Positions 7,686 through 16,830 of a stretch of DNA of 64,000 bases are shown here, in pieces; positions within the stretch are counted from its first letter, which is position 1; each line of letters begins with the position of its first letter. Under the pieces are notes generated by a model. That model was not told the DNA's origin. It made no database searches and saw only the letters and a list, made by a program, of their open reading frames with translations. The stretch is from NCBI RefSeq assembly GCF_000374285.1, contig NZ_KB893932.1:1-64000 (forward strand), read 5' to 3'. The DNA is from Actinobacillus capsulatus DSM 19761 (GTDB taxonomy: Bacteria; Pseudomonadota; Gammaproteobacteria; Enterobacterales; Pasteurellaceae). The position numbers were made by a program, and so were the translations under genes.

Positions 7686-8631
7686 AAACTTTCTCCAACA
7701 GCTCGTTATATTCATCACTTAATACGCTTTTCGCCGTAATGCCGCCACCACTACGAAACAGAAATTGTTCGCCGTTTTGCTCAATAAAACGAATCGCCAC
7801 CGCACTTTCTAAATGTTTACCGTCAAAATAACCGAAAATACCGGTGTAATAACCTCGTTGCCCAATTTCTGCCTGTTGAATAATCTCTACAGTTTTCTCC
7901 TTCGGCGCACCGCTAATTGAACCTGCCGGCAAGAGTTTCGCTAGCAGTGATCCAATACTCGCTTGCCAATTTTCGTTTAGCTCGCCGCAAATTTCGGAAC
8001 TGGTTTGATAAATCGCACCACGGTAGGTATTCACTTTTTCTAAATAACGATATTTCGTCACCTGAATATTCTGCGAAACTAACGCCAAATCATTGCGAAT
8101 CAAATCTACAATCGTATTGTGCTCAGTAAATTCTTTGTCCGATTGCATCAGCTTTTCCGCCGCATTCGACTCATTCGCATTAATCGTGCCTTTCATCGGA
8201 TAAGAGTAGATTTTATTTTGTTGAATCCGCACAAACGTTTCCGGCGAAAAACAGACAAACTGCCCTTTCAACCACAATTTATATTTTGCCGAACTAGCGA
8301 AAAACAACTCTTCTAAGCTGTAATTGGTCTGAATTTCAGTCGGGTAAGTCAAATTCAATAAATAACTGTTACCGGCTTGGATTTCCTTTTGAACAAGCTC
8401 AAAACCTTGCTGATAGGTTTCAAACGAAATGGGATTGATTTGAAATTCAAACGGTTTACGAACGTTTTGCGGCTGAACATTCGATTTGCAAAAAAAATCG
8501 AAAAACAGACCGCTTGTAGCGGTTTGTTCTAATGGGCAAATAATTGGCTTTTGCTGTTCAAAATCAATTAAAAAGAAAAACGGGCTTTTCTGTTGCCCGA
8601 GTTGATTGGCGGTTTGGATAAAATGTTGCAT
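7663..8631 (-). CDS. pabB: Aminodeoxychorismate synthase component I
   Basis: Aminates chorismate to 4-amino-4-deoxychorismate using ammonia from PabA. I use ATG at 8631 (MQHFIQTANQLGQQK, 322 residues); a TTG at 8649 would add six residues. It lacks the longer N-terminal region of anthranilate synthase but keeps the chorismate-binding core: YPMKGTI, EHNTIVDLIRNDLA, GSISGAPKEKTVEII, GYYTGIFGYFDG and RSGGGITAKS. The PIKGT-type lysine in PMKGTI is the PabB nucleophile that distinguishes it from TrpE, which has alanine there. It heads the pabB-pabC pair, divergent from rmuC. Confidence 0.92.
   Translation of the reverse strand: MQHFIQTANQLGQQKSPFFFLIDFEQQKPIICPLEQTATSGLFFDFFCKSNVQPQNVRKPFEFQINPISFETYQQGFELVQKEIQAGNSYLLNLTYPTEIQTNYSLEELFFASSAKYKLWLKGQFVCFSPETFVRIQQNKIYSYPMKGTINANESNAAEKLMQSDKEFTEHNTIVDLIRNDLALVSQNIQVTKYRYLEKVNTYRGAIYQTSSEICGELNENWQASIGSLLAKLLPAGSISGAPKEKTVEIIQQAEIGQRGYYTGIFGYFDGKHLESAVAIRFIEQNGEQFLFRSGGGITAKSVLSDEYNELLEKVYVPISIV
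8508..8517 (-). repeat. DNA uptake signal inside pabB
   Basis: GACCGCTTGT on plus; read in pabB as Ala-Thr-Ser-Gly (GCT ACA AGC GGT). Confidence 0.75.
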
Positions 8632-8765
8632 AAACTCAAAATGTGACAAATGTTGCTGTTATTCTAGGGGAATTTCCGCCAATTTAGCAACGTTCTTTCG
8701 CTTTTCATTTTTCGCCGGATTGCTATAATACTGTATATTTTTCTATTAGATTCAGGTTTACCTTT

Positions 8766-10400
8766 GTGATTATTGACGAAATATGGTTTTATGTGGCGAT
8801 TGCCGTGTTACTGGTTATCGCTGTTTTTCTGTTTTTTCTGCAATCACGCTACCAACGTGATGCGTTTGAACTTTCGCAAGATTTGGCTAAAGCACAAGCC
8901 GATCTCACTCAAATTAACCAAAAACTTGAGCAACTTTCCGTTGAAAAAAATCAGATCGAACAATGGGCAATTCAATATAAAACCCAAGCCCAAGCCGGTA
9001 TTGAACGAATCAACGAAAAAGAGGCACAAATTAACCGCTTACACGGCAAAATTGAAGAAGCGGAACAACAAGAACAGCAATTGGAACGCTATATCAATGA
9101 GCTGAAAGAGCGTATCGGTGCATTCCAAGCCAAGTCGGAAAGTTTAGAAGAGCAATTACAATTTAATCAAAATTTACTTTCGCATAAAGAGCATGAAAAC
9201 CAATCGCTTGTTGCCCAACTTAGCCAAACACAAAATGAATTAACCGAATTGCGAACCTCACTTTCAGAAAAACAAGCGAATTTTGAAGCGCAACAACGTA
9301 ATTTTATTGAGGTAAAACAACAGCTTAATGTTGAGTTTCAACATTTGGCACAGCAAATTTTGGAAGAAAAGGCCAAAAGTTTTACCGCCAGCAATCAATC
9401 TTCGTTAGATGCCTTGTTAAAACCGTTTAAAGAACAAATCGAGGGCTTCCAAAAACGGGTAAATGAAGTGCATAGCGAGTCGCTGAAAGGCACGGCAAGT
9501 TTAGAAGCTGAACTGAAACGGGTACTACAAATCGGTGTGTCGATGTCGGAAGAAGCACAAAACCTAACCAACGCACTGAAAGGCAACAATAAAATCGCAG
9601 GTAATTGGGGTGAAGTACAGCTTGAATCGGCACTACAGGCAGCAGGGCTATTAGCCGGTGAACACTATGTGGCTCAAGAAAGTTTCCGAAATCAGGAAGG
9701 CAAACGCTTTGCACCTGATTTTGTGGTGCATTTACCGGATCAAAAACACTTAATTATTGATAGTAAAGTGTCATTACTGGCTTATGATCAAGCGGTCAGA
9801 TCCGAAGAAAATTTTGCAATTGCTCAAGCCCTAGATGAACATTGTAAATCGCTCCGTACCCACATTGACGGCTTATCGAAAAAGAATTACAGCAGTTTGC
9901 AAGGGGTGAAAAGCCCTGATTTCGTATTAATGTTCGTGCCGATTGAGCCAGCCTATATTGAAGCGATGAAGCACGATCCACAGCTGTTTAATTACGGTTA
10001 TGAACGCAATGTAATTTTGGTTTCTTACACTACATTAATGCCGATTTTACGCACCGTAGCAAATTTATGGCGCATTGAACGAGGTAATGCAGAAGCACGC
10101 GAAATCAGCGAAAAAGCAGGCGAAATTTATAATCAAGTTTGTACCGTAGCCGACCGTTTAGCGAAATTGGGCAATACGCTGAATACGGTAAATAACCAAT
10201 ATAATCAGACCGTTACCTCATTGGTTGGTCGCCAAGGCTTAGTTGGTAAAGTAGAACGTTTCCAACAGCTTTCTGCTAAAGCTAGCCAAACGATGCCAGC
10301 GGTTGAAATGCTCACCAATGATTTTGATACCAATAAACTCACATTAATTGCAGAAAAGATTGAAGATAGTAATGAAGCAAACAATGATGAAAGCCACTAA
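8766..10400 (+). CDS. rmuC: DNA recombination protein RmuC
   Basis: A 544-residue membrane-anchored nuclease-fold protein that limits inversions and rearrangements in E. coli. It starts at GTG 8766. Residues about 5-25 are one membrane helix (WFYVAIAVLLVIAVFLFFL), followed by about 170 residues of coiled coil (EQLSVEKNQIEQ, EEAEQQEQQLERYINELKER). The C-terminal half has the restriction-endonuclease-like core: GNWGEVQLESAL, FAPDFVVHLPDQKHLIIDSK (the D...DSK catalytic pattern) and the conserved KSPDFVLMFVPIEPAY. It is divergent from pabB and overlaps pabA at its 3' end by 14 bases. Confidence 0.95.
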   Translation: MIIDEIWFYVAIAVLLVIAVFLFFLQSRYQRDAFELSQDLAKAQADLTQINQKLEQLSVEKNQIEQWAIQYKTQAQAGIERINEKEAQINRLHGKIEEAEQQEQQLERYINELKERIGAFQAKSESLEEQLQFNQNLLSHKEHENQSLVAQLSQTQNELTELRTSLSEKQANFEAQQRNFIEVKQQLNVEFQHLAQQILEEKAKSFTASNQSSLDALLKPFKEQIEGFQKRVNEVHSESLKGTASLEAELKRVLQIGVSMSEEAQNLTNALKGNNKIAGNWGEVQLESALQAAGLLAGEHYVAQESFRNQEGKRFAPDFVVHLPDQKHLIIDSKVSLLAYDQAVRSEENFAIAQALDEHCKSLRTHIDGLSKKNYSSLQGVKSPDFVLMFVPIEPAYIEAMKHDPQLFNYGYERNVILVSYTTLMPILRTVANLWRIERGNAEAREISEKAGEIYNQVCTVADRLAKLGNTLNTVNNQYNQTVTSLVGRQGLVGKVERFQQLSAKASQTMPAVEMLTNDFDTNKLTLIAEKIEDSNEANNDESH

Positions 10401-10962
10401 TTTATTAATTATCGATAACCACGATTCGTTTACTTTCAATCTGGTTGATCTGTTACGTAAAATCGGCGTGCCGGTGAAAGTGGTTTTAGTAGAACAATTA
10501 GTGCTTGATGAGGTGGAAAACTTTAGCCATATTCTGATTTCACCCGGCCCGGATGTACCGAGAGCTTATCCGCAAACTTTTGCAATGTTGGAACGTTTTC
10601 AGCAAACTAAATCGATTTTAGGCGTCTGTTTAGGTCATCAGACGCTGTGTAAATTTTTTGGTGGTGAGCTATACAATTTGAATGAAGTCAGACACGGGCA
10701 ACAACGCCCTTTAATTCAAATTAGCGACAACCCGATTTTTAACGGTTTACCCGAGCGTTTTAATATTGGTTTATATCATTCGTGGGCTATTTCGCAAAAA
10801 TCATTGGAAAATACACCGCTTGTTGCTACAGCAGTTTGTGATCAAGATATCTTAATGGCATTTAAACACCAACATTTGCCGATTTACGGCGTGCAATTCC
10901 ACCCTGAATCTTTTATTACCGAATACGGTGAGCAAATGCTACGAAATTGGCTAAATGCATAA
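10387..10962 (+). CDS. pabA: Glutamine amidotransferase, aminodeoxychorismate synthase component II
   Basis: Releases ammonia from glutamine for PabB. About 191 residues from ATG 10387 (MKATNLLIIDNHDSF; an ATG three bases earlier is equally possible). The triad is visible: the nucleophile cysteine in GVCLGHQ and the His-Glu pair in GVQFHPESF. ISPGPDVP is the oxyanion-loop motif. The protein could also serve TrpE, as in organisms with one shared subunit, but pabB and pabC are 2 kb away and no trp genes are visible. The coding start lies inside the end of rmuC. Confidence 0.88.
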   Translation: MKATNLLIIDNHDSFTFNLVDLLRKIGVPVKVVLVEQLVLDEVENFSHILISPGPDVPRAYPQTFAMLERFQQTKSILGVCLGHQTLCKFFGGELYNLNEVRHGQQRPLIQISDNPIFNGLPERFNIGLYHSWAISQKSLENTPLVATAVCDQDILMAFKHQHLPIYGVQFHPESFITEYGEQMLRNWLNA

Positions 10963-11035
10963 CAGTGAAATTTTGATGTAAGAGAGATAATAGATTGCAG
11001 TCTAATATTAGCTTATTTTAACTGAGGACAATCCA

Positions 11036-11488
11036 ATGAAATTAAAAGCTTTACTACTTACGTCTTTATTATTAGCTGCCGGTTATGCGAATGCAGAAAC
11101 AGACCTGAAACCTGCGGTGTTTAAAAGTAAATTTAGCTTTCAGCAAACAGTAGAAACCTTAGAAGAGACATTTAAAGACAAAGGCATGATGGTCTTTGCA
11201 AAAATCGATCACCAAGCAGCGGCAAAAGCTGCCGGTCTTGAAATGCAACCGGCAACCGTGATTATTTACGGCACACCAAAAGCCGGAACACCGCTGATGG
11301 TGAAAGATCCAAGCTTAGCATTACAGTTACCTTTAAAAGTGTTAGTAACGGAGCCGAAAACAGGAGAAGTTGAAGTGATGTTAAATCGTGCGGAACAAGT
11401 TGTAGCCCATTCAAATACGTCATACCCATCGGTTGAAAACAGCTTAGCCAAAGCAGAAAAATTGATTGAAGCCACCGTAACAAAATAA
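11036..11488 (+). CDS. Exported DUF302-family protein
   Basis: A 150-residue protein with a clear signal peptide (MKLKALLLTSLLLAAGYANA, cleavage after ANA). The mature part has the DUF302 pattern: FSFQQTVETLEETFKDKGMM, VFAKIDHQAAAKAAGLEM, ATVIIYGTPKAGTPLMVKDP and LALQLPLKVLV. The fold is small and alpha/beta; I know of no established reaction, though some relatives are fused to redox domains. It has its own leader and an ACTGAGGA ribosome site, and ends at the two-way terminator at 11501-11535, so it is probably a single-gene unit. Confidence 0.88.
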   Translation: MKLKALLLTSLLLAAGYANAETDLKPAVFKSKFSFQQTVETLEETFKDKGMMVFAKIDHQAAAKAAGLEMQPATVIIYGTPKAGTPLMVKDPSLALQLPLKVLVTEPKTGEVEVMLNRAEQVVAHSNTSYPSVENSLAKAEKLIEATVTK

Positions 11489-11500
11489 TGATTTATCTAA

Positions 11501-11535
11501 AAAATAAGGCAAACATACGTTTGCCTTATTTTTTT
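11501..11535. terminator. Two-way terminator between the DUF302 gene and gutQ
   Basis: AAAATAAGGCAAAC pairs with GTTTGCCTTATTTT around an ATAC loop, with T-runs on both strands. It serves the converging DUF302 and srl/gut transcripts; its right arm overlaps the gutQ stop codon. Confidence 0.85.
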
Positions 11536-12469
11536 AACTTGAAAATTCAACCAAACCTGTCGGCTTACCTTCTTTGTTTATTGCTATCAATGAATGAATA
11601 TGTTGTGCTTTCATCAATTCTTCCGCTTTGGCGATAAACAGATTTTCATCCACCGTTTTCGGATCACTAGTCATCAGTTCACCAGCTGTTTTATGCAGTG
11701 TTTCCGCACCAAATTTTGCTAACGCTCGGCGAATATCGCCATCGGTAATAATGCCTTCTAATTTATTATGCTGCATAATCACCGCAATACCCATTCTGCC
11801 TTCATTCATTATAGATAAACAATCGGAAAACGGGGTGTCTAATGTCGCTATTGGAAGCTGGCTATTCATCACATCACGCACACGATTCAGCAACTTACGT
11901 CCAAGACTACCACCCGGATGAAAACGAGCAAAATCCTCAGATTTAAAATCTCGTGCGTTGATCAAAGCGATTGCCAATGCATCGCCCAATGCCATTGTAA
12001 CGATAGCTGAGCTTGTGGGCGCTAAATTGTTTGGGCAAGCCTCACGCTCTACATTGATATCAAGAATTACATCTGCGTGCTTACCTAACGTAGAAAGAGG
12101 ATTTCCAATCATTGCAATAATCTTATTACCAAAGTTTTTCAGACTTGGAATCAGATTATTGACATCATCCGTTTCACCGCTGTTAGAAATCAAAATAACA
12201 ACATCAATCGGCTTTAGCATTCCTAAATCGCCGTGAAATGCTTCCGTTGGATGTAAGAAAAAACTTGGCGTACCGGTTGAAGCGAGTGTTGCCACTATTT
12301 TCTGTCCCACTAGCCCTGATTTACCAATTCCTGTGACAACAACACGTCCTTCACAATTTAGTATCAACTTAATCGCATCATTAAATTCATCCGATAAGTG
12401 CTGTTGCAAGCGGTCAATTTCATAGCAATAATTACCAAGGGTTTGTTTCGCACTCTCTAAGTAATTCAT
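11534..12469 (-). CDS. gutQ: Arabinose-5-phosphate isomerase (KpsF/GutQ family)
   Basis: Interconverts ribulose 5-phosphate and arabinose 5-phosphate. The 311-residue protein has an N-terminal SIS domain (VVVTGIGKSGLVGQKIVATL, TGTPSFFLHPTEAFHGDLGM, ISNSGETDDV) and two C-terminal CBS domains (VRDVMNSQLPIATLDTPFSD onward, and AGELMTSDPKTVDENLFIAK). It closes the glucitol operon, the position gutQ has in E. coli, so I prefer gutQ to the KDO-pathway paralogue kdsD. The start at ATG 12469 follows AAGAGGA. Whether another isomerase exists elsewhere cannot be seen, so it may also feed KDO synthesis. Confidence 0.92.
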   Translation of the reverse strand: MNYLESAKQTLGNYCYEIDRLQQHLSDEFNDAIKLILNCEGRVVVTGIGKSGLVGQKIVATLASTGTPSFFLHPTEAFHGDLGMLKPIDVVILISNSGETDDVNNLIPSLKNFGNKIIAMIGNPLSTLGKHADVILDINVEREACPNNLAPTSSAIVTMALGDALAIALINARDFKSEDFARFHPGGSLGRKLLNRVRDVMNSQLPIATLDTPFSDCLSIMNEGRMGIAVIMQHNKLEGIITDGDIRRALAKFGAETLHKTAGELMTSDPKTVDENLFIAKAEELMKAQHIHSLIAINKEGKPTGLVEFSS

Positions 12470-12478
12470 AAAATCCTC

Positions 12479-13267
12479 TTAAACTATTAACAATTCAATA
12501 TTTTTTGCTCGAATCTGCTCTCGCATTTCCTCGGGTAAATTGCTATCAGTAATAATCGTATGAATCTTATCTAGACCACAAACAATATTCGGGCTCTTAC
12601 GTCCAAATTTGCTGGAATCGGCTAGCACGACCACTTTTTTTGCCGCATCACACATTAAAGAACTGACTTTATATACTTCATTAAATGTTGTTAAACCAAC
12701 ATCCAAATCAAAACCATCAGTACCAATAAACAATGTATCAAAAGTTGAGCTTTTGAATGCCAATTCCGCAAAATAGCCGTGAAACGATTCTGATTTTTCA
12801 CGGTAAGAACCGCCGGAAATCAATAAATTATAGGATTTGTTCAGCTTTACAATTTCACGGAAGATGGTTAAACAATTCGTCATAATTGACAAATTGGTCA
12901 GATGCGTCAAGTGAGGAATTAATTGTAAAACCGTACTTCCTGCATCAAAAATAATAGAATCGCCTTCATTAATTAAACTCACGGCTTTTTTGCCAATTAA
13001 CTGCTTTTTCACCAAATTAATTTCGGTCTTTTGCACTAAAGGCTTATCATCACGATCTTCCGCTTGTTTATTTTCAACGTGTTCTTCGCTCACTAATACC
13101 ACACTGCCGTAAGTGCGTAACACTTTACCTTGGTTTTCAAGCGCAGTTAAGTCTTTGCGAATTGTCGCCCCTGTCAGCTGAAAATAATCTGATAATACAT
13201 CAACATCTGTGCGACCATTTGAGGCTAAATAGGTTAAAATTTGTTGTCGTCTTTCATAGGGTTTCAT
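12479..13267 (-). CDS. srlR: DeoR-family repressor of the glucitol operon (SrlR/GutR)
   Basis: A 262-residue DeoR-type regulator. The N-terminal winged helix reads RRQQILTYLASNGRTDVDVL, then FQLTGATIRKDLTALENQG. The C-terminal sugar-phosphate-binding domain shows SIIFDAGSTVLQLIPHL, LISGGSYREKSESFHGYFAE, FIGTDGFDLDVGLTTF and VVVLADSSKFGR. In E. coli SrlR represses the srl operon until glucitol is present; the location here, inside the same operon, gives the assignment. It lies 10 bases before gutQ. Operator sequences were not identified. Confidence 0.9.
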   Translation of the reverse strand: MKPYERRQQILTYLASNGRTDVDVLSDYFQLTGATIRKDLTALENQGKVLRTYGSVVLVSEEHVENKQAEDRDDKPLVQKTEINLVKKQLIGKKAVSLINEGDSIIFDAGSTVLQLIPHLTHLTNLSIMTNCLTIFREIVKLNKSYNLLISGGSYREKSESFHGYFAELAFKSSTFDTLFIGTDGFDLDVGLTTFNEVYKVSSLMCDAAKKVVVLADSSKFGRKSPNIVCGLDKIHTIITDSNLPEEMREQIRAKNIELLIV

Positions 13268-13280
13268 TTTTATCTCCCAA

Positions 13281-13290
13281 ACAAGCGGTC
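13281..13290 (+). repeat. DNA uptake signal between the HAD gene and srlR
   Basis: ACAAGCGGTC lying in the 37-base gap just upstream of the srlR start, inside the operon transcript. Confidence 0.75.
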
Positions 13291-13304
13291 ATTTTGATAC
13301 ATTT

Positions 13305-13955
13305 TTATTCAAGTTGCTTTAAATACTCAACCACATCAAGTAACGAGCTAAAACATCCGTCAGCAATGGCAAAACGCTCTTGTTGATAATTCGGATTGAC
13401 GAGTAACGTTGTTAGGCTTGCCGCTTTAGCAGCAATCAGTCCCGTTACTGTGTCTTCAATCACTAAGCATTCGTGTTTTGGAACACCTAATTTTTCTACT
13501 GCTCGAAGATAAACTGCTGGGTGCGGTTTACCATATTCCTCATCGAAAGCTGTACATTGAATTTCAAAATAATTTGCAATATTTAAACGCTCAAATACGG
13601 CTTGAATCACTCGATTTGGTGAGGACGTTGCTACGGCTAAACGCAAATTTTTCGATTTTAAATAATCCAGTAGCTCATAAAGCCCTTCCATTGCAGTACC
13701 TTCTTGGGCTATTGCATAACAAATACGGTCTAAAATCGCTTCTACCAATACTGTGTTTTCAACTTTCAAATTAAAACGTTGTATCCAAATATCTGCAAGC
13801 TGATCAACTCGAGTCCCCCGAGTGTATTTTTCACAATCTTGTTCGGTAATCGTGACACCATATTTCGCCAGCTCGATGATTTGTGCTTCTGTCCATTGTG
13901 GTTCAGAATCAATCATCACGCCGTCCATATCAAAAATGACGCTTGTAATATTCAT
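13305..13955 (-). CDS. HAD-IA sugar-phosphate phosphatase (HxpB/YniC-like) in the glucitol operon
   Basis: A 216-residue haloacid dehalogenase phosphatase of the beta-phosphoglucomutase-like group. Motif I is FDMDGVMIDSEP with both aspartates, motif II is VATSSPNR, the motif III lysine is in EYGKPHP, and motif IV is VIEDTVTGLIAA. The closest characterised type I recall is E. coli HxpB, a hexitol/2-deoxyglucose-6-phosphate phosphatase. It lies between gutM and srlR, where E. coli has no such gene, so it may dephosphorylate glucitol 6-phosphate or a related hexitol phosphate. Substrate assignment is inference. Confidence 0.85.
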   Translation of the reverse strand: MNITSVIFDMDGVMIDSEPQWTEAQIIELAKYGVTITEQDCEKYTRGTRVDQLADIWIQRFNLKVENTVLVEAILDRICYAIAQEGTAMEGLYELLDYLKSKNLRLAVATSSPNRVIQAVFERLNIANYFEIQCTAFDEEYGKPHPAVYLRAVEKLGVPKHECLVIEDTVTGLIAAKAASLTTLLVNPNYQQERFAIADGCFSSLLDVVEYLKQLE

Positions 13956-14024
13956 ACCAATAAATCCTCGCTATTATCCCACGTTTAATTCTGTTTCAAA
14001 ATGAAAACTTTTGCAAAATTTCAT

Positions 14025-14399
14025 TTATTTTGAACCGCTATACGATGTTGAAAGTGCTATCTTTAAGGCAAATTGTGAACGCTTGTCAGTTGGAAATACC
14101 TTTTCAGGCACAATTTCATCTAAATGCAATCCGATTACTTCGACTAATTTTTGTGGACGAGCAAAAATAGAAAAGCCTTTCATACAAAGGCTATCAATCA
14201 CTTTTTTATCATCATCAAAAGCAAGCACTACTACAGATTTAGGGTTAAATCGACCACTATTTCTACCGACAGTGATTTTACCTTTGCGGCTAATTTCCAT
14301 AAATGCTTGATTAAACGCATTCACTTGTCGCCACCCTAAAAAAATTTGTAACAGCCACATTGCGATTGCAAGGGTTATCAGTGCTGTGGTTGAATCCAT
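14025..14399 (-). CDS. gutM: Glucitol operon activator GutM
   Basis: A 124-residue GutM-family protein, an activator of the glucitol operon in E. coli. It begins with a hydrophobic segment (ALITLAIAMWLLQIFLGWRQV) that looks like a membrane anchor, followed by NAFNQAFMEISRKGKITVGR and SVVVLAFDDDKKVIDSLCMKG, both typical of the family. It is placed directly after srlD, as in E. coli. Confidence 0.93.
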   Translation of the reverse strand: MDSTTALITLAIAMWLLQIFLGWRQVNAFNQAFMEISRKGKITVGRNSGRFNPKSVVVLAFDDDKKVIDSLCMKGFSIFARPQKLVEVIGLHLDEIVPEKVFPTDKRSQFALKIALSTSYSGSK

Positions 14400-14479
14400 C
14401 TTTATTTCCTTTAAAAAAGTAAGCGGTCGGATTTTAACAAAACTTTACAAAAAATGGGTAAAGTCCAACCGCTTATTGG

Positions 14480-15268
14480 TTAAAACATTACCTGACCACC
14501 AGTAATATTAATTGATTGACCGGTGCAGTATGATGCTTCTTCACTCGCATAGAATTTCAACACATTCAATACATCTTGGTAATCACAACCACGTTTTAGT
14601 GGTACTTTGTCAATATAAACTTGCTCAACTTCACTTTCTGGAATCCCTAATTTTTTCGCATATTGTGGAATAAGAGATTGGAACATCGGTGATTTAAGCA
14701 GATTGCCTAACATTAACGAATGAACGGTAATACCTTTATCCGCTAAATCTAAAGCAAGCGACTGAGTTAAACCCACGCCACCAAATTTTGCCGCACTATA
14801 ACCTGAGTTATATTTGCTACCCACTTTACCTGATTTTGAGTTAATTTGGATAATGCGACCTTTAATACCATCACGAATCATCAAGCGAGAGAAATGTTTC
14901 GCACTTAAGAAATAGCCCGTTAAATTTACTTTGACTGAAAGATCGAAATCTTTAATATCAAAATCCCAAATTGGAGAAGCTTTTGCCGTACCGGCACTAT
15001 ACACTAGCACATCGGTACGACCGAATGCGTCATCCGTTACTTTAGCCAAAGCCTCAACACTCACTTCATTGGTTGCATCGACTTGTACACCAATTGCATT
15101 ACCCACTCCTTGTTTCGCATTAATCACGTTCGCTACATTTTGTGCGTTCTCACCATTTAAATCCGCAACCACCACACGGTAACCCACATCCGCTAAACCT
15201 TCAGATAAAAATGCACCTAATGTTTGACCGCCGCCAACAACCACAGCTACTTTTTTTACGCTACTCAT
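14480..15268 (-). CDS. srlD: Sorbitol-6-phosphate 2-dehydrogenase
   Basis: Oxidises glucitol 6-phosphate to fructose 6-phosphate with NAD+. A 262-residue short-chain dehydrogenase: a variant dinucleotide loop VVGGGQTLGAFL in place of TGxxxGxG, the aspartate in VVVADLNGEN selecting NAD, the NAG-like block YSAGTAKA, the catalytic serine near INSKSGKVGS and the YSAAK tetrad (YNSGYSAAKFG). SINITGGQVMF is the usual SDR C terminus. It sits third to fourth in the PTS operon, supplying the step after uptake. Confidence 0.96.
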   Translation of the reverse strand: MSSVKKVAVVVGGGQTLGAFLSEGLADVGYRVVVADLNGENAQNVANVINAKQGVGNAIGVQVDATNEVSVEALAKVTDDAFGRTDVLVYSAGTAKASPIWDFDIKDFDLSVKVNLTGYFLSAKHFSRLMIRDGIKGRIIQINSKSGKVGSKYNSGYSAAKFGGVGLTQSLALDLADKGITVHSLMLGNLLKSPMFQSLIPQYAKKLGIPESEVEQVYIDKVPLKRGCDYQDVLNVLKFYASEEASYCTGQSINITGGQVMF

Positions 15269-15312
15269 AATTTGTATCCTCTAAATTTTTAATTTGAAAT
15301 CTTGATTTGTGC

Positions 15313-15678
15313 TTATGCACGTTTAATAACTAAAGTTGAATTAACTGCTAAATTTTTAGGTATTTCGCCCGTAAGATGAATCGTTCCGGGATATTCTGCA
15401 ACGTTAGCGCCATCAAAACGGAAAGTAACGTGTCCAAGTGCATCAAGATTATCTGATGCGACATCGCCAACAGCGGTAATCGGATAAGCAACACCATCAA
15501 ACTCAGCAATATCGCCCACCCGTAAATTCTCCGATAATGCATTATGACTATGAATAAAACAGTAATCTTCTAAATCGGCAGGAGCGCCTTGCTTGAAGGT
15601 AATCAGCATATTTTCCGCTACAGCATCACGAGCAAAATCACCAATTTTGGTAAATGTTGTTTGATAAATAATCGTCAT
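15313..15678 (-). CDS. srlB: PTS glucitol/sorbitol-specific EIIA component
   Basis: Cytoplasmic phospho-carrier that passes phosphate from HPr to the EIIB domain. The 121-residue length matches SrlB. The phosphorylated histidine is expected in DYCFIHSHNAL. Other family blocks are TTFTKIGDFARDAVAENMLI, VGDIAEFDGVAYPITAVGDV and LGHVTFRFDG. It follows srlE and precedes srlD in the operon. Confidence 0.96.
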   Translation of the reverse strand: MTIIYQTTFTKIGDFARDAVAENMLITFKQGAPADLEDYCFIHSHNALSENLRVGDIAEFDGVAYPITAVGDVASDNLDALGHVTFRFDGANVAEYPGTIHLTGEIPKNLAVNSTLVIKRA

Positions 15679-15716
15679 CTGAAATTCCTCTTCGTTTTTT
15701 TAACCGTTTTATGGAA

Positions 15717-15726
15717 ACAAGCGGTC
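15717..15726 (+). repeat. DNA uptake signal between srlE and srlB
   Basis: ACAAGCGGTC in the 91-base srlE-srlB gap, next to a partly complementary CTAACCGCTAG at about 15748-15758 that could form a weak hairpin inside the operon mRNA. Confidence 0.7.
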
Positions 15727-15769
15727 TATTTTGTTAAATTTTTTGCAAATCTAACCGCTAGCCTAATCT

Positions 15770-16777
15770 CTAGTGATAAATGAACGCTGATACCGCCCAA
15801 GCAAGTAATACTGTCGGAGCGCCTGTTAAGAAGCGACTCACTAATACTGATGGCACACCGACACGGACGGTATCTTGTTTTGCTTCAGCCATTGAAAGCC
15901 CGACCGGGATAAAATCACAGGCAGCTTGTGCGTTAATGGCAAATAATGCTGGTAGAGCTAAATGAGGCGGAATGTTGCCTAAACCAATTTGCGTACCGAC
16001 TAATACACCGATAACCTGAGCAATAACAGCTCCCGGCCCTAAGAACGGCGAAAGTAGAGGGAACGAACAAATTAAAGCCAGAGTGACCAAACCAATCGGA
16101 CTATTTGCTAACGGGGTTAAGCCCTGTGCAATAAAGTCTCCTAAACCTGATGCAATGATGATCCCAATCAAAGCGGACACAAACGCCATAAATGGTAATA
16201 TTGTTTTTAATACCGTATCGATCGTATCTCGCCCCGCTTGGAAAAACAGTGCAGCAACTGCTCCCATTCCCATCCCGATTTTGGCGAGTAAACCATCACT
16301 TTGCTCGGTGATTTTTTTCGTTGAATCGTATTCTTTCGCACCACTTGTTTCAGCTTTTGCTGCTTCAGATTTCGAGGTTTCAAGTTCAGCAGATAATGAA
16401 TCATCAGCGTCAACTAAATAAATGTTGTTTTCTTTCACAGCGGAAACATAAATATCCTCTACAATAAATTCAGCTAAAGGACCTGATTTCCCCGTAGCAT
16501 GAATATTAATAGTCGGAATATGACGTTTTGGATATAAGCCACAGCGTAATACGCCACCGCAGTCAATAATTGCGATACCAATTTCTTCTGCTGGCGGCTC
16601 GCCGTCTTTAAAACCGTCCACCGCTTCCCAACCAGTTAATTCCACAAGTTTATTTACAATCGCCGGACGAGAACCGCCGGTCATATACAACACTTTTTTT
16701 CCTTCCACCACAGGGAGAGTTAAAGGACCTCCCCAACCACCATTACCTTTTTCGATATAAATTGCTTTGTTACTCAT
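15770..16777 (-). CDS. srlE: PTS glucitol/sorbitol-specific EIIB(C) component
   Basis: A 335-residue protein with an N-terminal EIIB domain ([13 protein letters not shown], then [17 protein letters not shown] with the likely phosphorylated cysteine) and a C-terminal membrane part. Clear membrane stretches follow about residue 190: [40 protein letters not shown] and [33 protein letters not shown] is strongly conserved in SrlE. Together with SrlA it forms the transporter that phosphorylates glucitol as it enters. Slightly longer than E. coli SrlE (319), mostly in the linker. Confidence 0.96.
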   Translation of the reverse strand: MSNKAIYIEKGNGGWGGPLTLPVVEGKKVLYMTGGSRPAIVNKLVELTGWEAVDGFKDGEPPAEEIGIAIIDCGGVLRCGLYPKRHIPTINIHATGKSGPLAEFIVEDIYVSAVKENNIYLVDADDSLSAELETSKSEAAKAETSGAKEYDSTKKITEQSDGLLAKIGMGMGAVAALFFQAGRDTIDTVLKTILPFMAFVSALIGIIIASGLGDFIAQGLTPLANSPIGLVTLALICSFPLLSPFLGPGAVIAQVIGVLVGTQIGLGNIPPHLALPALFAINAQAACDFIPVGLSMAEAKQDTVRVGVPSVLVSRFLTGAPTVLLAWAVSAFIYH

Positions 16778-16830
16778 AATCAGTTCCTTTTATAAAATTT
16801 TCATTTTGAAAATTTATCTTTAACAATGGA

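Noticed and set aside
8773-9105. Plus-strand frame of 110 codons within rmuC
   Set aside because: It is rmuC read in another frame. RmuC has clear domains and coding character.
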